Of a stretch of DNA of 64,000 bases, positions 23,679-32,417 are shown one piece after another. The notes beneath the pieces were generated by a model. That model was given only the letters and a program-made list of their open reading frames with translations, searched no databases and was not told where the DNA came from. The stretch covers positions 62,001 through 126,000 of the forward strand of contig JAFQRY010000011.1 of the NCBI GenBank assembly GCA_017409845.1. Direction: 5' to 3'. The DNA comes from Clostridia bacterium. GTDB taxonomy: Bacteria > Bacillota > Clostridia > Oscillospirales > Acutalibacteraceae. Positions within the stretch are counted from its first letter, which is position 1; each line of letters begins with the position of its first letter. A program made the position numbers and the translations under genes.

Positions 23679-26600
23679 TTATTTCTCATCCATATAGTCG
23701 AGCACTCGTTCAATAAGGTTGAGTCGGTTTTCGCCCTTGAGCATTTTAACGGCAATGTGCGGCTTTCCGCCGCCTGCACTGACAACGAATCTTCCTCTGA
23801 AATGCATTGACGCAGTTGAGATTTTTTCCATATCAAGCTGATTGATTCTGAAAATAATGCGGTCGCTCTGCATCGTGATTTCATAGATATCGTGCCTTGC
23901 CGCCTTACCTCTGAGAAGAGCGATTTTGATAAGACCTTCAACGCTTTCGGGCGGATCGCCGAAGCGGTCGCAAAGCTCGTCAATAACATCGGAAGCATCT
24001 TCGTTTGTTTTGATGTCGGCAATTCTGCGGTAAATCTGAAGCCTCTGAGGAACGCTTTCGATATATTCATTCGGGATGTGTGCATCAATCGGCAGGTCGA
24101 TAACGCAGTCCTTTTCGGGCTCTGAGGTTTTTTCGCCCTTCTCCTCGCTTATCGCCTGCTCAAGAAGCTTTACATACATTTCGTAGCCGACGGATTCCAT
24201 GTGACCGTGCTGATTCGAGCCGAGAACATTGCCTGCACCTCTGAGCTCAAGGTCACGCATCGCAATGTGGAAGCCCGAGCCGAATTCGGTGAATTCACGG
24301 ATAGAATCAAGCCTTCTCGTTGCAATCTCGCTGAGCTGTTTACCTCGGGTGAAGGTAAAATATGCACTCGCACGGCGTGACGACCTTCCGACCCTGCCTC
24401 TTATCTGATGAAGCTGGGCAAGACCCATTCTGTCAGCATTCTCAATGATAAGAGTGTTTGCGTTGGGAACATCAACGCCCGTTTCGATAATCGTTGTGCA
24501 CACGAGAATATCAATTTCGCCTTCAAGAAGCCTTCTCCAGACCTCGCTGAGCTCATCCTCGCTCATCTTGCCGTGACCGATTCCGATATTCGCATCGGGC
24601 AGCATGGCTTTGATTTCCGCCGCCTTTTTTTCGATATCCTCAACCCTGTTATAAAGATAATAGACCTGACCGCCTCTGCGGAGCTCCTGCTCCATTGCCT
24701 GAACGAGAACGGGCATGTTGTGCTCGATAACATAGGTCTGAACGGGCTGTCTGTCCTGCGGTGCTTCCTCGAGCACGGACATATCCCTGATGCCCGTCAT
24801 TGCCATGTTGAGGGTGCGGGGAATAGGGGTTGCCGTGAGGGTAAGAACATCAACGGCAGGGAAAAGAGTTTTGAGCTTTTCCTTCTGAGCAACGCCGAAA
24901 CGCTGCTCCTCATCAATGATAATCAGTCCGAGGTCACGGAACTGAACATCCTTTGAAATAATGCGGTGAGTACCGACAACGATATCAACCGAGCCGCGGC
25001 GCAGACCGTTTATTGTTTTTTCGATTTCTTTTCTTGTGCAGAATCTTGAAAGCATGCCTGCCTCAATCGGGAAGCCCTCGAAACGGCGGAGAATTGTCTG
25101 ATAGTGCTGAAGGGCGAGAATGGTTGTGGGGACCATGATTGCACATTGCTTGCCGTCGGCAATACACTTGAAAACGGCACGAAGAGCAACCTCGGTTTTG
25201 CCGAAGCCGACATCGCCGCAAAGCAGTCTGTCCATGGGATAGGGTTTTTCCATATCCTTTTTGATTTCGTGGATGCAGCGGAGCTGATCGTCCGTTTCAA
25301 CAAATTCAAAGCGGCGTTCAAAGTCATTCTGCATGTCAATATCGGGTGAGAAGGAGTGGCCCTGAACCTTGATTCGCTTGGAATAAAGCTCAATGAGCTC
25401 TTTTGCCATATCCTTGACGGCACTTTTGACCCTTGAACGGGTTTTCTGCCAGTCCTTGCCGCCGAGCTTGCTGAGCTTGAGCGGTTTTTCGTCGCTCTTG
25501 GGTCCGATATATTTTGAAACCTGGTCAAGCTGTGTTACGGGCACATAAAGATTATCGCCCTTGTCATATTGAATTTTGATGTAGTCCTTGGTGTTTCCCG
25601 AAGCCTCGAGGGTTTGTATTCCTTCAAAAATACCGATACCGTGGGTTGCGTGAACAACATATTCGCCCCTGTGGAGCTCGTCAAGATTGTTGAATGCGTT
25701 TTTGACTCTCTTTGAAGAAACAACTCTGTTTTTGCTGACGGTGCGGCTTCTGTAGGTTATGAGAGTGAATTTTGCGGCAGGATATTCAAAGCCGTATGAA
25801 AGACCGCCGGGAAGAACACAGACGGTTTTCGGCGGAAATTCCGCAGGCGGTACGGGGCAGAAAAGAGCAGGGATACCCTCATTTTCAAGGTCGTCGGCAA
25901 GAGTTTTTGCACTTTTATCCGTTCCTGCAAGGATTGCACAGGAATTGCCGAGCTTGCGGATTACCTGCAAATCGTCAACGATAGCGGAAAATGTTCCGTT
26001 CCACGGGGCAATCTGTTTCGCCGTGAAGGTTATCAGTTCCTTGACGGGAGTATCGAAGCTTCCGCGGGGAAGATTGTCAAGATAAACCGCACCGAGCTTT
26101 TCATAAACGGAAAAAAGCTCAAACGGCTGAAGAATGTAGCGGTCAAGACCCTTGCAGAGAGTTCCGTCCTGAAAAAGTCCCTTGACCGTTTCGTTCATAA
26201 GCTGACATGCGGCATTGAATTTATCCTTGACGGCAAAGCTTTCACAAACGAAAAGCATTGCTCCGTTTGCATAGTCAAAAATGCTTGCAGTGTCGGGATA
26301 AATCAGCGGCATATATTTATCAAACGAAGAAAGACGCACGCCGTCATTGAGGCTGTTTAAATCCTCTTCGAGCTTTTTAAGGGCATCGCCTCTGATTTTT
26401 TTATCGGAAATGTGGCGTTCGATGAGAGCGGTGAGCATTTCATCGGTGCAGAGAATTTCTCTTGCGGGAGTGATGCGGATTTCATCGGTCATGTCTGTTC
26501 TTCTCTGGCTTTCAAGCTCAAAGAAGGCAATGCTGTCAACCGCATCTCCCCAGAATTCAACTCTGCAGGGAAGCTTTGAATCGGGCGGAAAGAAATCAAG

Positions 26601-27134
26601 AATACCGCCTCTGAGAGCAAACTGACCCGGTCCGTCAACCTGCTCGCTGCGGGTGTAGCCGCAACGCACAAGGCTGAGCAGAAGCTCGTCAACCTCATAT
26701 TCCTCGCCTACGGTGACCGCAAAGCTGTTGTTCATCAGCATTGCGGGCGGCACGGTGAGCTGACTTGCGGCTTCCGCCGAAAGAACAACCGCATCATAGT
26801 CACCCGAGAGCATTTTATCGAGCACCCTGAGCCTTGCATGCTCATATTCTCTTGAAACCGTTTCATGGGTGCGGAAGGAAAAATCCCTTGCAGGATAAAG
26901 CAGGGCATTTATGCCGAAGGCTTCCATATCCTGACGCATTCTTGTTGCCTGAGCCTCATCGGGTGCAATGACGATTGCTTTTTTCATAAGGCACATGCAC
27001 ATTGAAGCGATAACATGTGATTTGTGGACATGGGAAAGCCCCGTCACGCCGCTCGGCAGACGGTTTTTCTTTATCACCGAAGCTAAATTCATAAACTCCG
27101 GTGTCAGTTTTGCAATTTCGGTATAGCAGTTCAT
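23679..27134 (-). CDS. mfd: transcription-repair coupling factor Mfd
   Basis: 1151 residues, full length. The N-terminal UvrB-like module includes DFFPPDSKLPCRVEFWGD; the CarD-like RNA-polymerase-interaction domain follows (GEYVVHATHGIGIFEG); the RecG-like motor has Walker A GDVGFGKTE, IIDEEQRFG as motif II, TATPIPRTL as motif III and QIRGRVGRS as motif VI. The TRCF domain ends the protein. Mfd displaces RNA polymerase stalled at DNA lesions and recruits UvrA. It is transcribed leftward, away from the secreted-protein gene at 27361. Confidence 0.97.
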   Translation of the reverse strand: MNCYTEIAKLTPEFMNLASVIKKNRLPSGVTGLSHVHKSHVIASMCMCLMKKAIVIAPDEAQATRMRQDMEAFGINALLYPARDFSFRTHETVSREYEHARLRVLDKMLSGDYDAVVLSAEAASQLTVPPAMLMNNSFAVTVGEEYEVDELLLSLVRCGYTRSEQVDGPGQFALRGGILDFFPPDSKLPCRVEFWGDAVDSIAFFELESQRRTDMTDEIRITPAREILCTDEMLTALIERHISDKKIRGDALKKLEEDLNSLNDGVRLSSFDKYMPLIYPDTASIFDYANGAMLFVCESFAVKDKFNAACQLMNETVKGLFQDGTLCKGLDRYILQPFELFSVYEKLGAVYLDNLPRGSFDTPVKELITFTAKQIAPWNGTFSAIVDDLQVIRKLGNSCAILAGTDKSAKTLADDLENEGIPALFCPVPPAEFPPKTVCVLPGGLSYGFEYPAAKFTLITYRSRTVSKNRVVSSKRVKNAFNNLDELHRGEYVVHATHGIGIFEGIQTLEASGNTKDYIKIQYDKGDNLYVPVTQLDQVSKYIGPKSDEKPLKLSKLGGKDWQKTRSRVKSAVKDMAKELIELYSKRIKVQGHSFSPDIDMQNDFERRFEFVETDDQLRCIHEIKKDMEKPYPMDRLLCGDVGFGKTEVALRAVFKCIADGKQCAIMVPTTILALQHYQTILRRFEGFPIEAGMLSRFCTRKEIEKTINGLRRGSVDIVVGTHRIISKDVQFRDLGLIIIDEEQRFGVAQKEKLKTLFPAVDVLTLTATPIPRTLNMAMTGIRDMSVLEEAPQDRQPVQTYVIEHNMPVLVQAMEQELRRGGQVYYLYNRVEDIEKKAAEIKAMLPDANIGIGHGKMSEDELSEVWRRLLEGEIDILVCTTIIETGVDVPNANTLIIENADRMGLAQLHQIRGRVGRSSRRASAYFTFTRGKQLSEIATRRLDSIREFTEFGSGFHIAMRDLELRGAGNVLGSNQHGHMESVGYEMYVKLLEQAISEEKGEKTSEPEKDCVIDLPIDAHIPNEYIESVPQRLQIYRRIADIKTNEDASDVIDELCDRFGDPPESVEGLIKIALLRGKAARHDIYEITMQSDRIIFRINQLDMEKISTASMHFRGRFVVSAGGGKPHIAVKMLKGENRLNLIERVLDYMDEK

Positions 27135-27302
27135 ATTTTTGCCTTTTCAATTAATATATTAACTATTATATAATACATTTTATTCCGATTTCAGTCAAGG
27201 AAGAATAAATTTTTTTGAAAAAATGAACCTTTTGAAAAACAGAGTTGTCTTTATCTTTGAGAAATATTTTACTGATATACCTATAAATAGTGTACCTGAG
27301 GG

Positions 27303-27331
27303 TTGACTATTGATAATCTTTGAAGTAAAAT
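27303..27331 (+). promoter_or_regulatory. promoter of the secreted protein gene
   Basis: TTGACT at 27303-27308, 17-base spacer and TAAAAT at 27326-27331, 29 bases before the start codon. Confidence 0.7.
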
Positions 27332-27360
27332 ATAGAAAAACAAAACGGAGGTTACTCAGA

Positions 27361-28518
27361 ATGAAAAAAGCAAAATCAGTTATCGCAGCAATGCTTGCCG
27401 TTATTATGGCGGTATGCATGATTCCCTTTGCATCGGCACTTGAAGTCGGTGATACGATCACATGGACATATGACAATACCGACGGGATGGAATATGCTTA
27501 TGCAGGCACCCTTTTTGCATCAAATGAAATGACCAATGAGGGCGATTACAGTGTTTATTCCTACAGCCCGAGAAGCAGCGGATATTATTCAATTGAAAGT
27601 GAATATGGCAGCTTCTTCGTTGCTGAAACCTTTGATATCACCGAAGGAAAAGCACACGAGCTCCGTGACTGCATTGAAAGCACAGACAGAGAAAAAATCT
27701 ATTATTTTGATGAATCCGAGGATATTGCAATAGCAGCATTCTGCTACGGTACTCTTGAAATAGAATATTACGGTGCCGGAATCAGCGAGATTATTATGGC
27801 AAACGATATGCTTGATAACCTTATTATCAACTGTGATATTCCCGCAAATTCCGCTGAATTTTCACTTTTCGCAGATGCAACCGTTGTTTTTGATTCAGGC
27901 AAATCGGTCAAGACAGAAGTCATTGATTTTGAAACCGCAGACGGTTCAAACATCAAGGAAGGCGAAAACGAAGTCAATGCAGTTGTTCTCGGTGAAAAAT
28001 TTGCTTTCACAATGACAGCATGCAGAGTTGCTGAAATTGTTAAGAGCATGTCACTTACAAACAGCGATAACTATGCATACATATATGAGGATTATAAGGG
28101 CTTCTATAACGGCAAGGACATCGTTGATGAAAAAATCGAAGTTACTTTTGCAAACGGTGAAATACTTTCCTGCCCCTATAGCGGCGGTTTCAGAAGAGCC
28201 GATTTCTGCAATGGCCGTTCATATTATGTTTTTGCAAGATATAATGACTATGCAGAATCGCTTGAAGTAGGCTTTGCGAGCGAAGTTAACGCAACTGTTT
28301 CCCATGATCAGACTTGTATTGTAACAATCTATAATTGCGAGATAGTTACAGGCGACATGGACCACAACATCGCAATGCTGGAATATTATCTTGATCTTTT
28401 GCTGGAAGATTTTGCAATAGGCGGAGGAAACAGTTTGACTGCATTCTTCTATACCCTTAAGGAAGGTCTCAAAAACGGATTTGACTGTTTTGTTTATTGC
28501 GTAAAACACCTTGTATAA
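27361..28518 (+). CDS. secreted protein of unknown function (385 aa)
   Basis: ATG at 27361 behind ACGGAGG; the frame is open further upstream but lacks a ribosome site there. The N terminus is a clear Sec signal peptide (KKAKSV, then AAMLAVIMAVCMIPF, cleavage probably after ASA). The mature part is acidic, rich in Tyr, Asp and beta strands, without repeats, sortase motif or choline-binding modules. Its only marked feature is a C-terminal amphipathic segment (LKNGFDCFVYCVKHLV). It has its own promoter and terminator, so it is monocistronic. I do not recognise the family. Confidence 0.8.
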   Translation: MKKAKSVIAAMLAVIMAVCMIPFASALEVGDTITWTYDNTDGMEYAYAGTLFASNEMTNEGDYSVYSYSPRSSGYYSIESEYGSFFVAETFDITEGKAHELRDCIESTDREKIYYFDESEDIAIAAFCYGTLEIEYYGAGISEIIMANDMLDNLIINCDIPANSAEFSLFADATVVFDSGKSVKTEVIDFETADGSNIKEGENEVNAVVLGEKFAFTMTACRVAEIVKSMSLTNSDNYAYIYEDYKGFYNGKDIVDEKIEVTFANGEILSCPYSGGFRRADFCNGRSYYVFARYNDYAESLEVGFASEVNATVSHDQTCIVTIYNCEIVTGDMDHNIAMLEYYLDLLLEDFAIGGGNSLTAFFYTLKEGLKNGFDCFVYCVKHLV

Positions 28519-28536
28519 AAATTTAAATAACCTTTA

Positions 28537-28572
28537 CCGCCTTACGGATTTTTCTCCGTGAGGCGGTTTTTT
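28537..28572 (+). terminator. intrinsic terminator of the secreted protein gene
   Basis: CCGCCTTACGGA pairs with TCCGTGAGGCGG (28537-28566) across a short T-rich loop, followed by six T residues. Confidence 0.88.
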
Positions 28573-28704
28573 AATAAAAATTAACCGTATTGTCATAATT
28601 TTGTAATTGTGCTGTATTTATTGATATGATATACTTTTATTACCAAATCAATTACGAATTACGCACTATGAATTATGAAATAAATTTCCTGTGGGGGGAA
28701 AATT

Positions 28705-29952
28705 ATGAAAAATATAAAATTCAAAAAAAGAAAAAGGATTCCTTCTTATGTGATTGCGGCAATATGCGTTGTTGTGACCGCCGTTATCGTTGCGGGAATT
28801 TTTGTTGCGGTCAGGCTGGCGAAGGACGGCGGAAATAAAAATGATGCGGTCGGCTATACTTTCTCAACCGAAGGCTTTGAGAATATTTCCGATATCAGGA
28901 GCCTCAATGAGGAAATGGCGGTTTTCACCGATTATGCGAGCGGCAAAAAGGGACTTATGAGTCTTGACGGAAAAATAACCGAGGAAGCGGAGCACAATGA
29001 ATTTTCCGTTGTCAGCGACACATGGAGAAATTACCGCTACATTGCCGACAGCCCACGCTCCGAATATCTTCTGCTTGTTGACAAGGAAACAAAAACCGTC
29101 ACGAGCAGGCAGTATCACGGGCTTATGTCACCCGAGCTTATTCCCTGCTGGCATGAGGAGGTAAAGCATCTTGCGTGGACGGATGAAATCGGCTATGCGG
29201 GCGAGGTGAAAACAAGCGAGGTCAGCCTTGCTCCGGGGCTCTATCCCGTTGCGAATTCACTCAAAGAAGGAGCAAAATACGGTTATGTGAGTCATATTCT
29301 CCGTCTTGATATTGCTCTTCTTTATGAAAATGCACTCGATTTTTCAGACGGTCTTGCGGCGGTCAGAAAGGCGGGCAAATGGGGCTATATCAACGAAAGC
29401 GGTGTTACCGTTATTCCGTGCGGATTTGATTCGTGCTCAATGGTCGATGCCATGAAAAAAGACTGTGCCTTCAGCTTCAGAAACGGTCTTGCTCCCGTTT
29501 GCAAGGACGGAAAATTCGGAATTATCAATAAAAAAGCCGAAACGGTTGTTGATTTTTCGTTTGACAGAATTATCCAGGGCAGCGGCGGAGTTTACCTTGC
29601 GCTCAAAGACGGCAGCTGGGGTCTTATTACAATCAAAAAAGAAATGATGCCCGTAGAAACAACGACGGCAGCCGAAACCGCTGCGGAAAGCGGAGAGGTT
29701 GTTGCAAGGGGCAGCTACACAGTCAAAACTGCAGGCAGCGTTCTCAACATGCGAAAAGAGGCCTATGCACAGTCGGATATCGTGGCGAAAATCCCCAACG
29801 GTGCGGTTATCAGCGTTTCAAAATCCGTTCCCGGCTGGGCGTATGCAAAATATAATTCATTCAGCGGCTGGGTGAGTGCAAAATTCCTTGTTCCCGTGAC
29901 CGAAACAGCCGTATCGCAGACCCAAACGGGTGTTTCAACAACCGCAGGATAA
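28705..29952 (+). CDS. membrane-anchored WG-repeat and SH3b-domain protein
   Basis: 415 residues. A basic N terminus (KNIKFKKRKR) and one membrane helix (about 14-36) anchor the protein facing outward. The centre contains WG-type repeats: LAAVRKAGKWGYINESG, LAPVCKDGKFGIINKK and LALKDGSWGLITIK. After a Thr/Glu-rich linker, residues about 335-400 form a bacterial SH3b domain (VKTAGSVLNMRKEA, GWAYAKY, GWVSAKFL), a fold that usually binds peptidoglycan. A wall-associated sensor or scaffold role is likely; ligand unknown. GGGGGG precedes the ATG. Confidence 0.82.
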   Translation: MKNIKFKKRKRIPSYVIAAICVVVTAVIVAGIFVAVRLAKDGGNKNDAVGYTFSTEGFENISDIRSLNEEMAVFTDYASGKKGLMSLDGKITEEAEHNEFSVVSDTWRNYRYIADSPRSEYLLLVDKETKTVTSRQYHGLMSPELIPCWHEEVKHLAWTDEIGYAGEVKTSEVSLAPGLYPVANSLKEGAKYGYVSHILRLDIALLYENALDFSDGLAAVRKAGKWGYINESGVTVIPCGFDSCSMVDAMKKDCAFSFRNGLAPVCKDGKFGIINKKAETVVDFSFDRIIQGSGGVYLALKDGSWGLITIKKEMMPVETTTAAETAAESGEVVARGSYTVKTAGSVLNMRKEAYAQSDIVAKIPNGAVISVSKSVPGWAYAKYNSFSGWVSAKFLVPVTETAVSQTQTGVSTTAG

Positions 29953-29981
29953 AAAAATCTTACTATTTTTTCAAAAAACTG

Positions 29982-30010
29982 TTGACCGAACCGGTTTTAT
30001 CGGGTATACT
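29982..30010 (+). promoter_or_regulatory. promoter of the SanA/YdcF leader
   Basis: TTGACC at 29982-29987, 17-base spacer and TATACT at 30005-30010. The predicted transcript begins about 118 bases before the structural gene and passes through a strong hairpin. Confidence 0.72.
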
Positions 30011-30072
30011 ACATCTTGTATGGTGTTAATTCACCATTTCTGCATTTGTGAGCAACAATGTCAGAGCCATCC

Positions 30073-30115
30073 GATAAAAGACGGAGAACGGTTTGTCTGT
30101 TCTCCGTCTTTTATC
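30073..30115 (+). terminator. 17-bp hairpin in the leader (possible attenuator)
   Basis: GATAAAAGACGGAGAAC (30073-30089) and its exact complement at 30099-30115 form a perfect 17-bp stem with a nine-base loop. The right arm ends in CTTTTATCATT. It lies between the promoter and the ribosome site of the gene at 30134, so it may terminate or attenuate transcription. Confidence 0.65.
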
Positions 30116-30133
30116 ATTCTGAGGTAAAAAGAT

Positions 30134-30793
30134 ATGAAAATAATAAGAAAAACAATTTCTGCCGTCATCTGCATCGGGCTTATCGGTGCCGCTGCGGTTT
30201 TCGGCATTGATTTTTATGTGAAAAAGAGCACGGAAAAATATGTTCTCACTCCCGAAAATGCAGGCGAAGGCTACGACTGCATTCTTGTTCTCGGCTGCGG
30301 TGTTCACGGAGACACTCCGAGTCATATGCTCGAGGACAGGCTTCTTCAGGGGATTGAGCTTTGCAAAAACGGTGCGAGCGGAAAAATGCTTATGAGCGGC
30401 GACCACGGAAAGAAAAACTATGACGAGGTCAATGTGATGAAGGATTTTGCGATTGAAAGAGGCATTGATTCCGAGGATGTTTTTATGGATCACGCAGGAT
30501 TTTCGACCTATGAAAGCATGTACCGTGCAAGGGATATCTTCAAAGCAGAGAAAATTCTGATTGTTACGCAGGGATATCATCTTTACAGAGCAATTTACGA
30601 CGCCCGTGCACTCGGACTTGATGCATACGGAGTGGCATCTGACCCGAGAAGCTACGCGGGTCAGCTTTACAGAGATATAAGAGAAATTCTTGCAAGAAAC
30701 AAGGATTTTGTTTATTCAATTATTCAGCCTGAGCCGACATATCTCGGCGAAGCAATACCCGTTCAGGGCAACGGCAACGAAACAAACGGATAG
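30134..30793 (+). CDS. SanA/YdcF-like (DUF218) membrane protein
   Basis: 219 residues. One N-terminal membrane helix (about 9-27) is followed by a DUF218 domain: CILVLGCGVHGDTPSHMLEDRL, LMSGDH, and a C-terminal ILIVTQGYHLYRAIYDARALG stretch. This is the SanA/ElyC/YdcF family, linked in other bacteria to envelope integrity and vancomycin sensitivity, with unclear chemistry. It is translated from ATG 30134 after GAGGT. truB follows nine bases later and is probably co-transcribed. The long hairpin leader suggests conditional expression. Confidence 0.86.
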   Translation: MKIIRKTISAVICIGLIGAAAVFGIDFYVKKSTEKYVLTPENAGEGYDCILVLGCGVHGDTPSHMLEDRLLQGIELCKNGASGKMLMSGDHGKKNYDEVNVMKDFAIERGIDSEDVFMDHAGFSTYESMYRARDIFKAEKILIVTQGYHLYRAIYDARALGLDAYGVASDPRSYAGQLYRDIREILARNKDFVYSIIQPEPTYLGEAIPVQGNGNETNG

Positions 30794-30802
30794 AGGTATA
30801 TT

Positions 30803-31693
30803 ATGACAGGAATAATTCTTCTTGATAAACCCGAAGGAATTACTTCGTTCGGTGCGATTGCGAGGGTACGCCGCATATGCTCCGAGAAAAAATGCGGACA
30901 TACGGGTACGCTTGACCCCATGGCAACGGGGGTTCTTACAATCATGCTTGGCGGTGCAACAAGGTTTTGCGAGCTGCTGCCCGGTCACGATAAGGCGTAT
31001 ACTGCATCCTTCCGTCTCGGCACGGTAACGGATACTCTTGATATCACGGGCAAGGTTCTTGAAACAAGAGAGGTCACGGCAACGGCGGAGCAGGTGAAGG
31101 AAAAGCTTGCAGAGTTTGTAGGCGAAATAAGCCAGCTTCCCCCGATGTATTCGGCGGTTTCGGTTGACGGAAAAAGGCTCTATGAGCTTGCCCGTCAGGG
31201 AATCGAGGTTGAGCGAAAGGCAAGGCAGGTAACGGTTTATTCAATCGAAATGCTTTCGGAAAACGAAGAAAGCGGCGAATACACAATATCGGTTGAATGC
31301 TCGTCGGGCACATATATCCGTACGCTGATTTCCGACCTTGGCGAGGCTCTCGGCTGCGGTGCGGTTATGACGGCTTTACGCCGCACAAAGGCTAACGGCT
31401 TCGGAATTGAAAATGCCGTTACGCTTGAAGAGCTTGCCGATGCAGCCGAAAACGGCACACTTGAAAATCTGGTTATTCCCGTTGAAAAGGCACTCGAAGG
31501 CTATCCCGTCATTAAAGTTTCCGCCGCTCAGGCAAAACGCTTTTCAAACGGCGGTGAGCTTGATCTGCAAAGGCTGAAATATCCCCGTATGCTCGGTTAT
31601 TTCAGAATTTACGATCCCGAAAACCGATTCATCGGTCTCGGAGAAATCGGCACGGGCGACAGCCTTGCGGTTAAAAGAGTTTATCAGGGATGA
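30803..31693 (+). CDS. truB: tRNA pseudouridine(55) synthase TruB
   Basis: 296 residues. GIILLDKPEGITSF is the N-terminal motif, and the catalytic Asp lies in GHTGTLDPMATGVL. RYVRTL-like GTYIRTLISDLGEALG and the C-terminal PUA-type segment (YFRIYDPENRFIGLG) complete the family pattern. It makes the universal pseudouridine 55 in the T loop of tRNAs. In many Firmicutes truB lies downstream of rbfA; here it lies upstream of rimP, separated by a promoter and leader. Confidence 0.96.
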   Translation: MTGIILLDKPEGITSFGAIARVRRICSEKKCGHTGTLDPMATGVLTIMLGGATRFCELLPGHDKAYTASFRLGTVTDTLDITGKVLETREVTATAEQVKEKLAEFVGEISQLPPMYSAVSVDGKRLYELARQGIEVERKARQVTVYSIEMLSENEESGEYTISVECSSGTYIRTLISDLGEALGCGAVMTALRRTKANGFGIENAVTLEELADAAENGTLENLVIPVEKALEGYPVIKVSAAQAKRFSNGGELDLQRLKYPRMLGYFRIYDPENRFIGLGEIGTGDSLAVKRVYQG

Positions 31694-31788
31694 TTTTCAA
31701 TGAAAAATGAATAATGAAAAATTAAAAATTTCGGAGGGGCTCTGCCCTTACCCGAATGTTTTAATAAAAATATATTTTTAAAAAATAC

Positions 31789-31817
31789 TTGATATTTTTA
31801 TTTTTATGTGTTAGAAT
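31789..31817 (+). promoter_or_regulatory. promoter of the rimP-nusA-infB operon
   Basis: TTGATA at 31789-31794, 17-base spacer and TAGAAT at 31812-31817, about 100 bases before rimP. Confidence 0.75.
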
Positions 31818-31841
31818 ACGAACAGTAGGATTATGAAACAT

Positions 31842-31866
31842 GAGAGTGGGGCGACCCGCTCTTTTG
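31842..31866 (+). promoter_or_regulatory. leader hairpin of the rimP-nusA operon
   Basis: GAGTGGG (31844-31850), a GCGA tetraloop of the GNRA class and CCCGCTC (31855-31861) form a compact hairpin followed by TTTTG. Similar GTGGG/CCCAC hairpins precede rimP in other Clostridia, as I recall. It may be a weak terminator used in NusA autoregulation. Confidence 0.6.
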
Positions 31867-31918
31867 TTTGTGCTGAAATTATTTTTCATAAAAAGAAATA
31901 TAAAAGGAGAACTGACCT

Positions 31919-32395
31919 ATGGCTAAGGGAAAGGGCGGCAATACCGTTGCCGCTGTCTGGGAAATCGCAGAGCCCATTGCTCAGGAGCTCGGGCTTGAAA
32001 TCTGGGATATCCGTTTTGTCAAGGAAGGCACAGACTGGTTTTTGAGAATAATAATTGATAAGGACGGCGGCGTGGGCATCACCGACTGCGAAAACATGAG
32101 CCGTGCAATCGACAAGCCTCTTGATGAGGCAGACCCCATTGAGCAGAGCTACTGCCTTGAGGTTTCGTCACCCGGTCTTGAAAGAGATTTAACAAGAGAA
32201 ACTCATTTTGAAGCCTGCAAGGGTGAAAAAATAAAGGTTAAAATGATAAGAGCCGTTGAAGGCGTGCGTGAATTTTCGGGAATTCTTGAGGATTTCGACG
32301 GAAAGCTCATCACTCTCCGCCTTGAAGACGGCAACGCAATGTGCTTTGAGAAAAAAGAAACAAGCTACATTAAGCTTGATGACTTCAGCTTTTAA
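31919..32395 (+). CDS. rimP: ribosome maturation factor RimP
   Basis: 158 residues. ELGLEIWDIRFVKEGTDWFLRIIID is the first domain, CENMSRAIDKPLDE and YCLEVSSPGLERDL are the family signature, and the C-terminal Sm-like barrel includes GILEDFDGKLITLRLE. RimP assists 30S subunit maturation. It heads the nusA-infB operon as in most Firmicutes. ATG at 31919 is preceded by AAGGAG. Confidence 0.96.
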   Translation: MAKGKGGNTVAAVWEIAEPIAQELGLEIWDIRFVKEGTDWFLRIIIDKDGGVGITDCENMSRAIDKPLDEADPIEQSYCLEVSSPGLERDLTRETHFEACKGEKIKVKMIRAVEGVREFSGILEDFDGKLITLRLEDGNAMCFEKKETSYIKLDDFSF

Positions 32396-32417
32396 TTGAA
32401 AGGACGGATTAGAAAAA

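Noticed and set aside
27195-27476. Minus-strand 93-codon frame near the mfd promoter
   Set aside because: It overlaps the secreted-protein promoter and signal peptide region and shows no recognisable feature.
29930-30127. 65-codon frame running into the SanA/YdcF leader
   Set aside because: It starts inside the previous gene, crosses the promoter and the 17-bp hairpin, and has no ribosome site; its composition follows the hairpin.
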